From: CBDESM01 sp965205165
GTDB lineage: Bacteria; Chloroflexota; Dehalococcoidia; Bin125
NCBI GenBank assembly: GCA_965205165.1
Contig: OZ242037.1
Span: 62,001 to 126,000 of the forward strand
DNA: 64,000 nt
Direction: 5' to 3'
Program-made: the position numbers and the translations under genes
Part shown: positions 23,149 to 31,747 of the stretch, piece after piece
Layout: each line of letters opens with the position of its first letter
How positions within the stretch are numbered: position 1 is the first letter of the stretch
The notes under the pieces: model-generated
The model's input: the letters and a program-made list of their open reading frames with translations, nothing else
Told to the model about the DNA's origin: nothing
The model's database searches: none

Positions 23149-24057
23149 ATGGCGGGCTACGCGGTGCGCACCATCTTCCTGCTGACCTTGATCACCGCCT
23201 TCGCCGCGGGGATCGCCTATTGGGCCTTCGGCCTCTGGGGGCTGATCATCGCCGCCGTGATCATGATGGCGCTGAACATCGGCTCCTACTGGTTCTCCGA
23301 CAGCATCATCCGCTCCTCGATGGGGGCCAAGGAGGTCTCCGAGCGCGAAGCGCCGCAGCTGCACCGGATCGTCGAGCGCGCCGCGATGGAGGCGAAGCTG
23401 CCCAAGCCCAAGGTCTTCCTGGTCGACACCCCGATGCCCAACGCCTTCGCCACCGGCCGCAACCCGGCCAACGCCGCCGTGGCCGCGACCACCGGGATCA
23501 TGGCGCTGCTCTCCGAGCGCGAACTGCAGGGCGTCTTCGCCCACGAGCTCGCGCACGTGCAGAACCGCGACACGCTCTGGAGCTCGATCGTGGCGATGAT
23601 GGCCGGGATCGTGACGATGATCGCGATGCTGCTGCAATTCGTCGTGATGTTCGGCTTCATGTTCACCGGCTACGGCAACAGCGACGACGAGGGCGGCGGC
23701 AACATCGGCCACATGGCGGCCGCGCTGGTGCTGGCCATCATCGCGCCGATCATCGCCTCGATGATCCAGGCCGCCGTCTCGCGCCAGCGCGAGTTCGCCG
23801 CCGACGAAGCCGGCGCGCGCAACGGCCGCGACCCCCAGGCCCTCGCCTCGGCCCTGACCAAGCTGGAGCAGATCAAGGAGCATCCCCAGGTGCGCTACGC
23901 CACCGAGGAGATGCGCACGGCCGAATCAGCCAACCACCTCTTCATCGTCAACCCCCTCTCCGGCGGCGTCGGCAAATGGTTCTCCTCGCACCCGCCGACC
24001 GAGGAGCGGGTCGAGCGGCTGCGCAAGGTCGGCCGCGACATCGGCCAGATCTTCTAG
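23149..24057 (+). CDS. htpX: HtpX-type membrane zinc metalloprotease
   Basis: This encodes 302 residues. HELAH at 132-136 is the zinc motif and the third ligand lies in the RQREFAADEAGAR segment near 220-230. Two N-terminal membrane helices (about 5-50) and two more after the active site (MVAMMAGIVTMIAMLLQFVV-like and AALVLAIIAPIIASMIQAAV) put the catalytic domain in the cytoplasm. HtpX degrades damaged membrane proteins under heat or envelope stress. The ATG follows GGGGAGCGGAG. Downstream are two DUF3105 proteins in the same direction, so a shared envelope role is possible. Confidence 0.92.
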   Translation: MAGYAVRTIFLLTLITAFAAGIAYWAFGLWGLIIAAVIMMALNIGSYWFSDSIIRSSMGAKEVSEREAPQLHRIVERAAMEAKLPKPKVFLVDTPMPNAFATGRNPANAAVAATTGIMALLSERELQGVFAHELAHVQNRDTLWSSIVAMMAGIVTMIAMLLQFVVMFGFMFTGYGNSDDEGGGNIGHMAAALVLAIIAPIIASMIQAAVSRQREFAADEAGARNGRDPQALASALTKLEQIKEHPQVRYATEEMRTAESANHLFIVNPLSGGVGKWFSSHPPTEERVERLRKVGRDIGQIF

Positions 24058-24072
24058 CGGCGGGCGGAGCGG

Positions 24073-24858
24073 ATGAGCCAGCAGCCCTCCAGACGCAGCC
24101 GCCGGCGCCGCCGCAACTCCCCGCGCCGCGCCGACAATCCGCCGCCGCCCGCGGCCGCCGAATCTTCGGACGGGGGCGGCGACGGCGCGAAGCGCGGGCG
24201 CGGGCAATCGGCCGGAGCCGGGCCGCCCAAGAAGAAGGACACCATCTTCGGAATGCCGCGGCTGGCCTTCTCGCTGCTGGCCGGCCTGCTGGTGGCGATG
24301 GTCGCCGTCTTCGCCATGCAGCTGATCTTCCCCAGCGACCGCCCGGCCGAAGTCGACGGCGTCGAGGTCTACGCCGACCAGGGCTGGCGGCAGCTCGGCG
24401 AGGGCGAGGAATTCGCCGCCTACAACTCCTTCCCGCCCAGCTCCGGGCCGCTGCCCCACGCCGCCGCCGTGCCCGAAGCCGCCGCTTACGACATGTCCGG
24501 CGAGGGCGGCGACTGCTCCGTCATCTCGGGGCCGCAGGACCTGCTGCCCGTGCTCTCGCGCGGCGGCGTCGTGATCTACTACGACAGCGCGCTCGACCCG
24601 GGCTCGCTGACCGCCTGGTACGAAGCGCAGCGGCTCTCGCGGCCCAAGCTGGCGCTGGCCCCGATTGCGGGGCTGCGCGACGTCCGCGGCGACGGCGCCG
24701 GAATCGTCGCCGCCGCCTGGCGCACGCTGCTGCCCGTGCAGGCCTTCGACGACGACGGCCGCCAGCAGCTGGACGCCTTCATCCAGTTCCGGCCGGACGG
24801 CTACTACGATCGCTACATGCTCGACAACAGCGGGATCCCCTCGTGCGGCGCGGGCTAG
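24073..24858 (+). CDS. DUF3105-like membrane protein, divergent member
   Basis: This encodes 261 residues. The first 58 are a basic, Pro/Gly-rich cytoplasmic tail (SRRSRRRRRNSPRR), then one membrane helix (LAFSLLAGLLVAMVAVFAMQ), then an extracytoplasmic domain. That domain shows the DUF3105 pattern around GGVVIYYDSALDPGSLTAWY and the closing PVQAFDDDGRQQLDAFIQFR, but the conserved PPYGGPH and the His of EHGAV are not present. It is therefore a diverged relative of the next gene. The genes overlap by 16 bases. The role of DUF3105 is unknown. Confidence 0.68.
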   Translation: MSQQPSRRSRRRRRNSPRRADNPPPPAAAESSDGGGDGAKRGRGQSAGAGPPKKKDTIFGMPRLAFSLLAGLLVAMVAVFAMQLIFPSDRPAEVDGVEVYADQGWRQLGEGEEFAAYNSFPPSSGPLPHAAAVPEAAAYDMSGEGGDCSVISGPQDLLPVLSRGGVVIYYDSALDPGSLTAWYEAQRLSRPKLALAPIAGLRDVRGDGAGIVAAAWRTLLPVQAFDDDGRQQLDAFIQFRPDGYYDRYMLDNSGIPSCGAG

Positions 24859-25391
24859 CGGCGGCGCTCGCGCTGTTCGCGGCGGCCGCGCTCGCCGCCT
24901 GCGGCGGTTCCTCCCTGCGCGACGACCCGCGCCTGACCGAGTTCGACAACGAATTCACGACCGACAGCCAGCAGCACGTCGGCGCGACGGTCGACGTGCC
25001 CTACGAGGAACTCGAAGGCGGCATCCCCCCCTACGGCGGCCCGCACGACGGCTACACGCTGCCCTGCGGCATCTACGACGACGCCGTGCGGGTCGAGCAG
25101 GCCGTCCACTCGATGGAGCACGGCGCGGTCGCGATCTGGTGGGAGCCCTCGCGCGCATCGCAGGACGAGGTCGAGCAGCTGCAGCAGATCGCGCGCCGGC
25201 ATCTGGAGGCCGGCGACTTCACGATCCTCGCCCCGCTGCAAGGGCTCGGCTCGAAGATCGTGCTCACCTCTTGGGGCGAGCGGATGAGCCTGGACGCGGT
25301 CGAAGAGGACACGATCGACGCCTACTTCAGCGCCTTCAAACACGACGCGCCCGAACCCGTCCAAGCGGGCGGCTGCATCTCAGCGCTCTAG
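24843..25391 (+). CDS. DUF3105-family lipoprotein
   Basis: This encodes 182 residues from GTG 24843. Residues 1-20 are a lipoprotein signal with lipobox LAAC (Cys20). The DUF3105 core is intact: PPYGGPHDGYTLPCGIYDDA, AVHSMEHGAVAIWWEP and LGSKIVLTSWGERMSL, with the conserved His residues in GGPH and MEHG. It should sit on the outer face of the cytoplasmic membrane. It overlaps the upstream DUF3105-like gene by 16 bases and precedes a nitroreductase by 9. Confidence 0.82.
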   Translation: MRRGLAAALALFAAAALAACGGSSLRDDPRLTEFDNEFTTDSQQHVGATVDVPYEELEGGIPPYGGPHDGYTLPCGIYDDAVRVEQAVHSMEHGAVAIWWEPSRASQDEVEQLQQIARRHLEAGDFTILAPLQGLGSKIVLTSWGERMSLDAVEEDTIDAYFSAFKHDAPEPVQAGGCISAL

Positions 25392-25400
25392 GAGTCCCCG

Positions 25401-26024
25401 ATGTCCGCCACCTCCGACCTCTACGAGGTGATGAACACGCAGCGCGCCGTGCGCCAGTGGACCGACGAGCCGGTGCCCGAATCGGCAATCCGCCGCGTCA
25501 TCGAGGCCGCCACGAAAGCGCCGAGCGGCAGCAACTTGCAGCCCTGGGGCTTCATCGTGGTCACCGACGACGCCAAGCGGCGGGTGCTGGCCGACGCGAT
25601 CCGGACCTCCTTCGAGCAGCGCTTCGGCGGGCGCAGGCCGGACCCGGAGCGGATCGAGGACCCGGTGCAGCGGCGGATGATGCGCGGCGCGTTCCGCCTG
25701 TTCGACGATTTCGCGGCCGCGCCGGTGCTGATCATCCCCTGCCTGGTTTCGGCCCAATCGCCCGCGCCGGAAGGGCTGCTGGCGGGCAGCTCGATCTACC
25801 CGAGCATCCAGAACCTGATGCTGGCGGCGCGGGCCGAGGGCTTGGGCACCGTGCTGACCACCCCGCAGGACGGCATCCGCGACGTGCTCGCGGACGAGTT
25901 CGGCATCCCCGAAGAGGCGGTGCCGGTCGCGGTCATCCCGATGGGCTGGCCCGCCGTCCCCTTCGGCCCGGTCAAGCGCAAGCCGGTCGACGAGTTCCTG
26001 CACTGGAACGGCTGGTCGCGCTGA
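25401..26024 (+). CDS. Nitroreductase-family flavoprotein
   Basis: This encodes 207 residues. FMN-contacting motifs are present: QRAVRQWTDEPVPESAIRRV at the start, the APSGSNLQPWGFIVV core and GLGTVLTTPQDG with PMGWPAVPFGPVKRK at the end. The family reduces nitroaromatics, quinones or other electron-poor compounds with NAD(P)H. The precise substrate cannot be given. The start follows GGAG after the DUF3105 stop, and the next gene starts 1 base after its TGA. Confidence 0.85.
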   Translation: MSATSDLYEVMNTQRAVRQWTDEPVPESAIRRVIEAATKAPSGSNLQPWGFIVVTDDAKRRVLADAIRTSFEQRFGGRRPDPERIEDPVQRRMMRGAFRLFDDFAAAPVLIIPCLVSAQSPAPEGLLAGSSIYPSIQNLMLAARAEGLGTVLTTPQDGIRDVLADEFGIPEEAVPVAVIPMGWPAVPFGPVKRKPVDEFLHWNGWSR

Positions 26025-26025
26025 G

Positions 26026-26676
26026 ATGGCCGGGCGCTCCCGCAAGCGGCTCCGGTTTTACCCGGCGCGGGCCTACCGCCACCTGCGCGAGGCAGATCCC
26101 GTAATCGGCCGGCTGATCGACGAGGTCGGCCCCTTCACCCCGCGGCCGGACGGCGGCGACCCCTACGAGCGGATGGTGCGCACGATCCTCTTCCAGCAGC
26201 TGGCCGGGCCGGCCGCATCGGCGATTCAGCGCAAATGGTTCGGCTTCTACGGCGACGAGGGCGCGACCCCGACGCCCGCGCAGGTGCTCGCCACCTCCGA
26301 CGAAGAGTTCCGCGCCTGCGGCATCTCGCGCCAGAAAATGGGCTACCTGCGCGACCTCGCCGGGCACGTCTCCGACGGCAGCCTGCCGCTGGAGCGGCTC
26401 GACCAGATGGACGACGCCGAGGTGATCGCGGCGCTGACGCAGGTCAAGGGCTTCGGCGAGTGGAGCGCCCACATGCTGCTGATGTTCCACCTCGGCCGGC
26501 CCGACATCCTGCCCGTCGGCGACCTCGGCGTGCGCAATGGAATGAAGGTCGCCTACGGCCTGGAGCAGGCCCCGACGCCCAAGGAGGCCAAGGAGATCGG
26601 CGCGAAATGGTCGCCCTACTCGACCGTCGCCTCCTGGTACATGTGGCAGATCCTGGACATCCAAACACCGGACTGA
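26026..26676 (+). CDS. DNA-3-methyladenine glycosylase II (AlkA-type HhH-GPD)
   Basis: This encodes 216 residues. The helix-hairpin-helix reads QVKGFGEWSAHMLLMFHLGR, followed by LPVGDLGVRNGM, where the Asp is the catalytic residue of the GPD motif. The N-terminal part (PYERMVRTILFQQLAGPAAS) is the usual HhH-GPD opening. No iron-sulfur cluster loop is present. It removes alkylated bases in base-excision repair. It is the last gene of the short rightward run; a CoA-transferase operon converges on it. Confidence 0.86.
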   Translation: MAGRSRKRLRFYPARAYRHLREADPVIGRLIDEVGPFTPRPDGGDPYERMVRTILFQQLAGPAASAIQRKWFGFYGDEGATPTPAQVLATSDEEFRACGISRQKMGYLRDLAGHVSDGSLPLERLDQMDDAEVIAALTQVKGFGEWSAHMLLMFHLGRPDILPVGDLGVRNGMKVAYGLEQAPTPKEAKEIGAKWSPYSTVASWYMWQILDIQTPD

Positions 26677-26700
26677 ACGGCCAGACCGGATTACGGACGA

Positions 26701-27945
26701 TCAGGCGATCACGCCGGCGGCGGCCAGCGCGGCCAGCTCCGGCGCGGCGAGGCCGAGCTCGCTGCCGAGCAGCTCCGCCGTGTGCTCGCCCAGCAGCGGC
26801 GCCCGCTCCCCGTGCCGCCAAGGCGTCTCCGACAGGATGTAGGGCGCGCCCGGATAGGTGACGGCGCGGCCGTGCTCCGGATGCGGGACCTCGACGAAGA
26901 AGCCGCGCGCGTTCCAATGCTCGTCGTCGACCGGCTCGTCCGGATCGCGGATCACCGACCAGGCCGCGCCGGCCGCCTGCGCTGCGTGGTAGATGTCCTC
27001 GGCGTCGTGCGCGGCGATGTACTCGGAGATCTCGGCCAGCATCAGCTTGACGCTCTCCTGTTGGAGGCCGAGCTGCCGCTTGCGCCCGTTGAGCAGCTCC
27101 GGATCCGAAAGCCGCGCCCCATAGCCGGCCGACTGGATCATCCCGACCAGCCGCAGCCAGGCGGCCTCGGAGCGGGGCATGCCGAAGATGTTGATGATCC
27201 GCCCGTCGCGGGTCGGGTACTGCCAAGGCTCGGTCGGCTGCGCCCCCGCGTGCCGCCCGGTCTGGCGGATCAGCGGGTGCCGCTCGTAGAGCGCCCAAGG
27301 CGCGGAGGACTCGATCGTGAAGGCGCAGGCCTCGTGGATGGCGACGTCCAAGTGCTGGCCCAGCCCCGAGTGCTGCCGCTCGTACAGCGCGGAGATCGCG
27401 CCGGCGGCGGCATAGTAGCCGGCGATGTGGCCGGCGTGGTGCTCGGTCGGCCGGATCGGCGGCGCGCCCGGCCGGTTGTCATAACCGCAGGAGCCCATCG
27501 GCCCGCCCAACGCCAAGCCGACCGCATCCGACCAAGCCCATTCCGCCCACGGCCCATCCTGCCCGAACGGCGTGAGGCTGACCACCACCAGCGCCGCGTT
27601 GCGCTCGGCCAGCCCGACGGGGTCGAACGGCCGCTCCGCGACGGGCGGATGCGTTTCGAGCACGACATCGGCCCCGGCCGCGAGCGAGTCGAACAGCGCC
27701 AAGCCGTCGCTGGAGCCGATGTCGAGCGCGAGGGAGCGCTTGCCGGAGTTGTAGTACCACCAGAAGAGCGAGCGCTCGCCGCCGGGCGCATCGTCGAGGA
27801 ACGGGCCGATCCGGCGGCCGGCATCGCCCGCGGGTGGCTCGATCTTGATCACGTCCGCGCCCAGGTTGGCGAGCAGCTTGCCGCAGTACTGCCCCTGCGG
27901 GGCGCTCAGGTCGAGCACGCGGATGCCGTCCAGCGCGCCGGCCAT
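26701..27945 (-). CDS. CaiB/BaiF CoA-transferase 1
   Basis: This encodes 414 residues, the usual length for class III CoA-transferases. It opens with LDGIRVLDLSAPQGQYCGKL and LGADVIKIEPPAGDAGRRIG, and contains WYYNSGKRSLALDIGSSDG. In the segment GLGQHLDVAIHEACAF, a Glu stands where oxalate/formyl-CoA transferases carry the catalytic Asp, a substitution I believe is common in this large family. It is the last gene of a leftward operon with a second CoA-transferase, a DUF35 protein and a thiolase-like protein, separated from the second CaiB by 1 base. Confidence 0.88.
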   Translation of the reverse strand: MAGALDGIRVLDLSAPQGQYCGKLLANLGADVIKIEPPAGDAGRRIGPFLDDAPGGERSLFWWYYNSGKRSLALDIGSSDGLALFDSLAAGADVVLETHPPVAERPFDPVGLAERNAALVVVSLTPFGQDGPWAEWAWSDAVGLALGGPMGSCGYDNRPGAPPIRPTEHHAGHIAGYYAAAGAISALYERQHSGLGQHLDVAIHEACAFTIESSAPWALYERHPLIRQTGRHAGAQPTEPWQYPTRDGRIINIFGMPRSEAAWLRLVGMIQSAGYGARLSDPELLNGRKRQLGLQQESVKLMLAEISEYIAAHDAEDIYHAAQAAGAAWSVIRDPDEPVDDEHWNARGFFVEVPHPEHGRAVTYPGAPYILSETPWRHGERAPLLGEHTAELLGSELGLAAPELAALAAAGVIA

Positions 27946-27946
27946 C

Positions 27947-29185
27947 TCAGCCCAGCGCCCCGTCGATCATCAGCTCCGTGATCGCCTCTTGCGAAAGGCC
28001 GAGCAGATCGCCGTAGACGTACTCGTTGGCCTCGCCGAGCAGCGGGCCGGGCCGCTCGCGGGTCGCCGGCGTGCGCGAAAAATGCACCGGCAGCCCGTCG
28101 GTGATGTGCTCGCCGAGCACCGGGTGCTCGCGCTGCACCGTCCACTCGCGGGCGCGCAGCTGCGGGTCGTTCGCCACCAGGTCGACCCCGTTCTGGACGA
28201 CGCCGGCCGGGATGCCCGCGGCCTGCAAGTCCGCCATCAGCCCGCGGCCCTCCCGGGCCGATGTCCAGCCGCCGATCTCCGCGTCCAGCCAATCCTGATT
28301 GCGCAGCCGCGCCGGCAGCGTCGCGCAGCGTTCGTCCTCCAGCCATTCGGGACGCCCGATCAGCCCGCACAGCGCCGCCCACTGGTCATGGGAGAGGCAG
28401 GTGATCAGAATCCAATTGTCCTCGCCGGCCGTCGGATAGGTGTTGTGCGGCGCGGCCTTGGGCCAGACCGAGCGGTTGCCGGGCGGGTTGCCGGTCTGCT
28501 TGTAGCGTCGCCCGTTGGCCGTGTAGTCGAGCGTCGCCGGCCCGGTCACCGCCATCCCGGTTTCGACCTGCGAGAGGTCGATCCACTGCCCCTGGCCGGT
28601 CTCGCGCCGGTGCCGCAGCGCCGCCGCGATCGCGGTCGCCGCCGTGAAGCCGGCCAGATGGTCCAGATACGAGAAGCCCCAGCCGGCCGGCTCGCCGCCC
28701 GCGAAGCCGGACATCGCGGTCAAGCCCGACAGCGCCTGCGCGGTCGGCCCCCAGGTCCCGTAATCGCGGCGCGGGCCGGAGTGCCCGAAACCGCTCAGCG
28801 AGACGTAGATGACATCTTCCCTCGCCTCGCGCTGCTGCTCGTAGCCGAGCCCCCAGTTTTCGAGCACCCGCGACGAATAGTTCTCGACCAGCACGTCGGA
28901 GACGGCGATCAGCCGCTTGAGCAGGCCCAGCCCATTCGGGTGCCGCGCGTTGAGCGTGATCGAGCGCTTGCCGCGGTTGAGCCAGTTGAACATCCCCGAC
29001 GAATCGGGCGGCTCGAAGCCCTTCGGGTGCGGGCGGCCGAAGCGGATCGAATCGAGCGTCTGCTGGTTCTCGACGCGGATCACCTCGGCCCCGAAATCCG
29101 CCAGCAGCCGCGTGCAGGTCGGCCCGGCCACGATCCAGGTCAGGTCGATCACGCGGACGCCGTCGAGCGGCGGCGGGGCGGCCAT
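27947..29185 (-). CDS. CaiB/BaiF CoA-transferase 2
   Basis: This encodes 412 residues, with LDGVRVIDLTWIVAGPTCTR, ADFGAEVIRVENQQTLDSIR and NRGKRSITLNARHPNGLGLL. The segment GQGQWIDLSQVETGMAV again has Glu at the catalytic position. It is a distant paralogue of its downstream neighbour. Two different class III transferases in tandem are often the two halves of a heteromeric enzyme, so these may form one complex that moves CoA between carboxylic acids. Confidence 0.88.
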   Translation of the reverse strand: MAAPPPLDGVRVIDLTWIVAGPTCTRLLADFGAEVIRVENQQTLDSIRFGRPHPKGFEPPDSSGMFNWLNRGKRSITLNARHPNGLGLLKRLIAVSDVLVENYSSRVLENWGLGYEQQREAREDVIYVSLSGFGHSGPRRDYGTWGPTAQALSGLTAMSGFAGGEPAGWGFSYLDHLAGFTAATAIAAALRHRRETGQGQWIDLSQVETGMAVTGPATLDYTANGRRYKQTGNPPGNRSVWPKAAPHNTYPTAGEDNWILITCLSHDQWAALCGLIGRPEWLEDERCATLPARLRNQDWLDAEIGGWTSAREGRGLMADLQAAGIPAGVVQNGVDLVANDPQLRAREWTVQREHPVLGEHITDGLPVHFSRTPATRERPGPLLGEANEYVYGDLLGLSQEAITELMIDGALG

Positions 29186-29204
29186 GGCGTCGCCGGCGGC
29201 CCGC

Positions 29205-29609
29205 CTAGGCGGGCTCGAACTTGGGCAGCGTCGCCTCGTCGGTCACGTCGTCGAAATGCACCTTGACCCGCATCCCGACGCGGATCTGCTCCGGGTCGAC
29301 GTTGACCAGCGTGGTCTGCATCCGCGGGCCCTCGTCCAGCTCGACCACCGCCAGCGTGTAGGGCACTTCGACGGCCCAGCCCGGGTGGTACTTCTGGTGC
29401 ATCCGCCCCCAGGTGAAGACGGCGCCCTCGCCCTTCGACTCGCGCCACTCCCAATCGGTCGACCAATCCTTCATGCAGCGGTCGCTGTAGGGGTACTGGT
29501 AGAAGTCGGCCGAGGGGAAGTACTGGAGCAGCAGCTTGTGCTCGCGCAGCGCGTCGAACCAGGGCTGCGTGTTCTCGTCGGGTTCGGGCAGCGGCTTGGC
29601 GTAGCTCAT
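29205..29609 (-). CDS. DUF35-type OB-fold protein lacking the zinc ribbon cysteines
   Basis: This encodes 134 residues. It has the DUF35 layout: PWFDALREHKLLLQYFPSAD, then the OB fold with GEGAVFTWGRMHQKYHP and VPYTLAVVELDEGPRMQTTL. Where the other DUF35 protein (10664) has four zinc cysteines, this one has only a single Cys (SDRCMKDW), so it cannot bind zinc there. It lies 31 bases after the thiolase-like gene, so the pair still looks like a functional complex. Confidence 0.8.
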   Translation of the reverse strand: MSYAKPLPEPDENTQPWFDALREHKLLLQYFPSADFYQYPYSDRCMKDWSTDWEWRESKGEGAVFTWGRMHQKYHPGWAVEVPYTLAVVELDEGPRMQTTLVNVDPEQIRVGMRVKVHFDDVTDEATLPKFEPA

Positions 29610-29640
29610 CGGTCTCGCTTCCGGTGGTTTGGCGGCGCGG

Positions 29641-30843
29641 CTAGTTGGCGTTGGGCGACAAGATCAGGCTGCCATGCGTGTCGAGCGTGCCGCCGTTGCC
29701 GCTGCAGAGCACGATGTCGTGCTTCTCGACCTGGCGCTCGCCGCCGCTGCCGCGGGCCTGGATCACGGCCTCGGAGATCGGCGTCATGCCCCACATGTAG
29801 TAGGAAGAAAGCTGGCCGCCGCCGGTGTTGATCGGGAGCTTGCCGCCCGGCTTGGCGTGGCCCTCCGCGTACCAATCGGCCGCCTCGCCCTTGCCGACGA
29901 TGCCGTAGTCCTCGATCGTGCGCAGCACCGTGTAGGTGTAGCAGTCGTAGAACTCGCAGATGTCGACGTCGCTCGGGCCGACCCCGGCCATCTTGTAGGC
30001 GGTCTCGCCGGCGAGGGTCGCGCCGGACATCGTGCCCACGTCGGGCACCTCCGTGTGCGGCAGGTTGCCGGGGTGGCCTTGGCCCATGCCCCAGATGTAG
30101 GCGGGGTCGGACTTGAGGTCCTTGGCGCGCTCGGCGCTGGTCACGATCACGGCGACCGCGCCGTTGGAGACGAGGCAGCAGTCGAGCAGGTGGAAGGGCT
30201 CGATGATCCAGCGGGAATTGTGGTAGTCCTCCAGCGTGATCGGGTTGCGCATCGTCGCGTGCGGGTTCATCGCCGCCCACTCGCGCTGGGTCACGGAGAC
30301 GCGGCCGAAGTGGTCGTTGGTCGCGCCGAACTGCTCCATGTAGCGCCGCGCCGCGAGCGCGTAGGAGGTGTTCGCGCCGTAGAAGCCGAAGGCCGGCGCC
30401 ATCGAGGCCATCCCGACCGGCCCGCGCCTGCCCGCGCCGCCGTAGGCCGCCCCGGCCGAGCCGCCCTGCCTCACGGGCGCATCGGCGAAGACGCAGGCGA
30501 CGTGATTGGCCATGCCGTGGTGGACGGCCATGGCGGCGAAGTGCACCATCGCGGAGGCGGTCGCGCCGAACGAGTTCATGTGGTTGAGCAGCCGCAGGTT
30601 GCGCAGGCCGAGGTAGCCCTGCAAGCCGATCGAGATGCCGGAGCCGAGCATCCCGGTGATGCCCGGGTTGACGAGCAGCCCGTCGAGGTCGTCCTTTTCG
30701 AGCCCGGCATCCTCGAGCGCGAGCTGGATCGCCTTGCCCGCGTACCACGAGGAATCGTGCTCGGCCTTCTTCAGCATCTCGGTGATGCCGAGCCCGCAAA
30801 TGGCAGTCTGCCCGCGAATCGGATCTGGCATGCAGCCCTCCAA
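29641..30843 (-). CDS. Thiolase-like protein (SCP-x/Ltp2 type) 2
   Basis: This encodes 400 residues: TAICGLGITEMLKKAEHDSS at the start, LLDCCLVSNGAVAVIVTSAE in the core and NGGTLDTHGSLILSPN at the end, which replaces the GTGSSLI ending of the other copy. It is a distant paralogue of the 9355 gene. With DUF35 and two CoA-transferases it forms a leftward operon that reads as a module for CoA-linked carbon-carbon bond cleavage. The upstream gap to the divergent gene at 30901 holds the promoter. Confidence 0.83.
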   Translation of the reverse strand: MEGCMPDPIRGQTAICGLGITEMLKKAEHDSSWYAGKAIQLALEDAGLEKDDLDGLLVNPGITGMLGSGISIGLQGYLGLRNLRLLNHMNSFGATASAMVHFAAMAVHHGMANHVACVFADAPVRQGGSAGAAYGGAGRRGPVGMASMAPAFGFYGANTSYALAARRYMEQFGATNDHFGRVSVTQREWAAMNPHATMRNPITLEDYHNSRWIIEPFHLLDCCLVSNGAVAVIVTSAERAKDLKSDPAYIWGMGQGHPGNLPHTEVPDVGTMSGATLAGETAYKMAGVGPSDVDICEFYDCYTYTVLRTIEDYGIVGKGEAADWYAEGHAKPGGKLPINTGGGQLSSYYMWGMTPISEAVIQARGSGGERQVEKHDIVLCSGNGGTLDTHGSLILSPNAN

Positions 30844-30856
30844 TCAGGTGCGCCCG

Positions 30857-30862
30857 TAGTCT
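30857..30862 (+). promoter_or_regulatory. -10 box TAGTCT
   Basis: TAGTCT lies 38 bases before the ATG of the membrane protein at 30901. Confidence 0.3.
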
Positions 30863-30900
30863 AGTGCAGCGCCAACGCGAGCAGATCGGGAGCGCCGGAT

Positions 30901-31413
30901 ATGGACGAAGGCAAAGGTGAAGACGACGGCGTCGCGTTCGGCGATGCAGACGCGATGCGCGCGTACCGGCACACGGCCGAGCGCCAGCAGGACGCGCAGC
31001 ATCAGCGTGCGCGAACCTTGGACCTGAAACTGATAGCAACCTTTCCCCTCAATGCGGCTCTTCTGGCGCTGATGTCAACATCGCTGCCCACCGCCCTTCC
31101 GCCGAACTGGCATCTCTGGTTCCTGGTCTCGGGAGGAATGGCGTGTTTCGCCGTCTATCTCTGGTATGCGAGCCGTGCGTACCGAAGCCGCGAGTGGAGC
31201 GCACGGCCAGATCTCAGCCGTTTGCTGGATGTTGCCCAAGAGTTCCCAGCCGCCGTGGTCGACGAGTGGATCGGCTTGGAGATCGCGAAATCGATCGAGC
31301 AGAACGAAGAAGTGCTGTCCCGCAAGTCAACATTTGCTTGGCGGGCGTTTCAATGCACGCTCGGGGTGGCCGTGTTCGGTGTTGCCACCGCGATCGTGGC
31401 GCGCGTCGCCTAG
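30901..31413 (+). CDS. Hypothetical membrane protein
   Basis: This encodes 170 residues. An acidic, helical N terminus (HTAERQQDAQHQRARTLDLK) is followed by membrane segments at about 45-65 and 73-92 and a C-terminal one at about 148-168 (LGVAVFGVATAIVARVA). Between them is a cytoplasmic helical region with AAVVDEWIGLEIAKSIEQNE. I recognise no family. The layout, two N-terminal helices, a helical middle and a C-terminal helix, is seen in several small membrane effectors, but nothing here proves such a role. It ends 3 bases from the stop of a convergent small-peptide gene. Confidence 0.6.
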   Translation: MDEGKGEDDGVAFGDADAMRAYRHTAERQQDAQHQRARTLDLKLIATFPLNAALLALMSTSLPTALPPNWHLWFLVSGGMACFAVYLWYASRAYRSREWSARPDLSRLLDVAQEFPAAVVDEWIGLEIAKSIEQNEEVLSRKSTFAWRAFQCTLGVAVFGVATAIVARVA

Positions 31414-31416
31414 GCG

Positions 31417-31536
31417 TCAGGGGCGATCGACGCCCGCACCGAGTTTCACGATCCGATCGGGGCCAGGCGCTGGGAATCGGCGACCCTCCGGACGATCTGG
31501 CTTGGGCGATTCAGCGGGCTTTTTGTCTTCTGCCAT
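31417..31536 (-). CDS. Tiny proline-rich peptide 1
   Basis: This encodes 39 residues, MAEDKKPAESPKPDRPEGRR then FPAPGPDRIVKLGAGVDRP. GAGGTGAG sits directly upstream of the ATG and gives a strong ribosome site. The C-terminal half is homologous to the adjacent peptide 2 (FP-P-PGP-RIV--GAG). There are no cysteines and no hydrophobic segment. The pair could be small disordered proteins or modified-peptide precursors; no modifying enzyme is visible next to them. Confidence 0.6.
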   Translation of the reverse strand: MAEDKKPAESPKPDRPEGRRFPAPGPDRIVKLGAGVDRP

Positions 31537-31552
31537 GGTGCTCACCTCAGTG

Positions 31553-31729
31553 TCATCGTACAGAGCGGGACTCGCCAGCGCCTCCGCGGGCCAACAGCCG
31601 TGCAACAAGATGGGGTCGATGCGTGGCAGGGCCGGCGCCTCGCGTCACGATCCGTTCAGGTCCCGGTGGCGGGATCGGGAATTTGGCCTCGCTTGGCGGT
31701 TCTGCAGATGGCTTCCGGTCTTTTTGCAT
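31553..31729 (-). CDS. Small proline-rich peptide 2
   Basis: This encodes 58 residues: MQKDRKPSAEPPSEAKFPIP then PPGPERIVTRGAG and a basic tail LVARLLARGGAGESRSVR. The first 33 residues align with the whole of peptide 1, including K(P) start, FP-P-PGP-RIV and GAG. The TGAGG upstream of the ATG is a weak ribosome site. It precedes peptide 1 by 16 bases, and a TAGGAT box lies upstream, so the two form a small leftward operon. Confidence 0.55.
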   Translation of the reverse strand: MQKDRKPSAEPPSEAKFPIPPPGPERIVTRGAGPATHRPHLVARLLARGGAGESRSVR

Positions 31730-31747
31730 CTCGTTCGCCTCAGGGGG

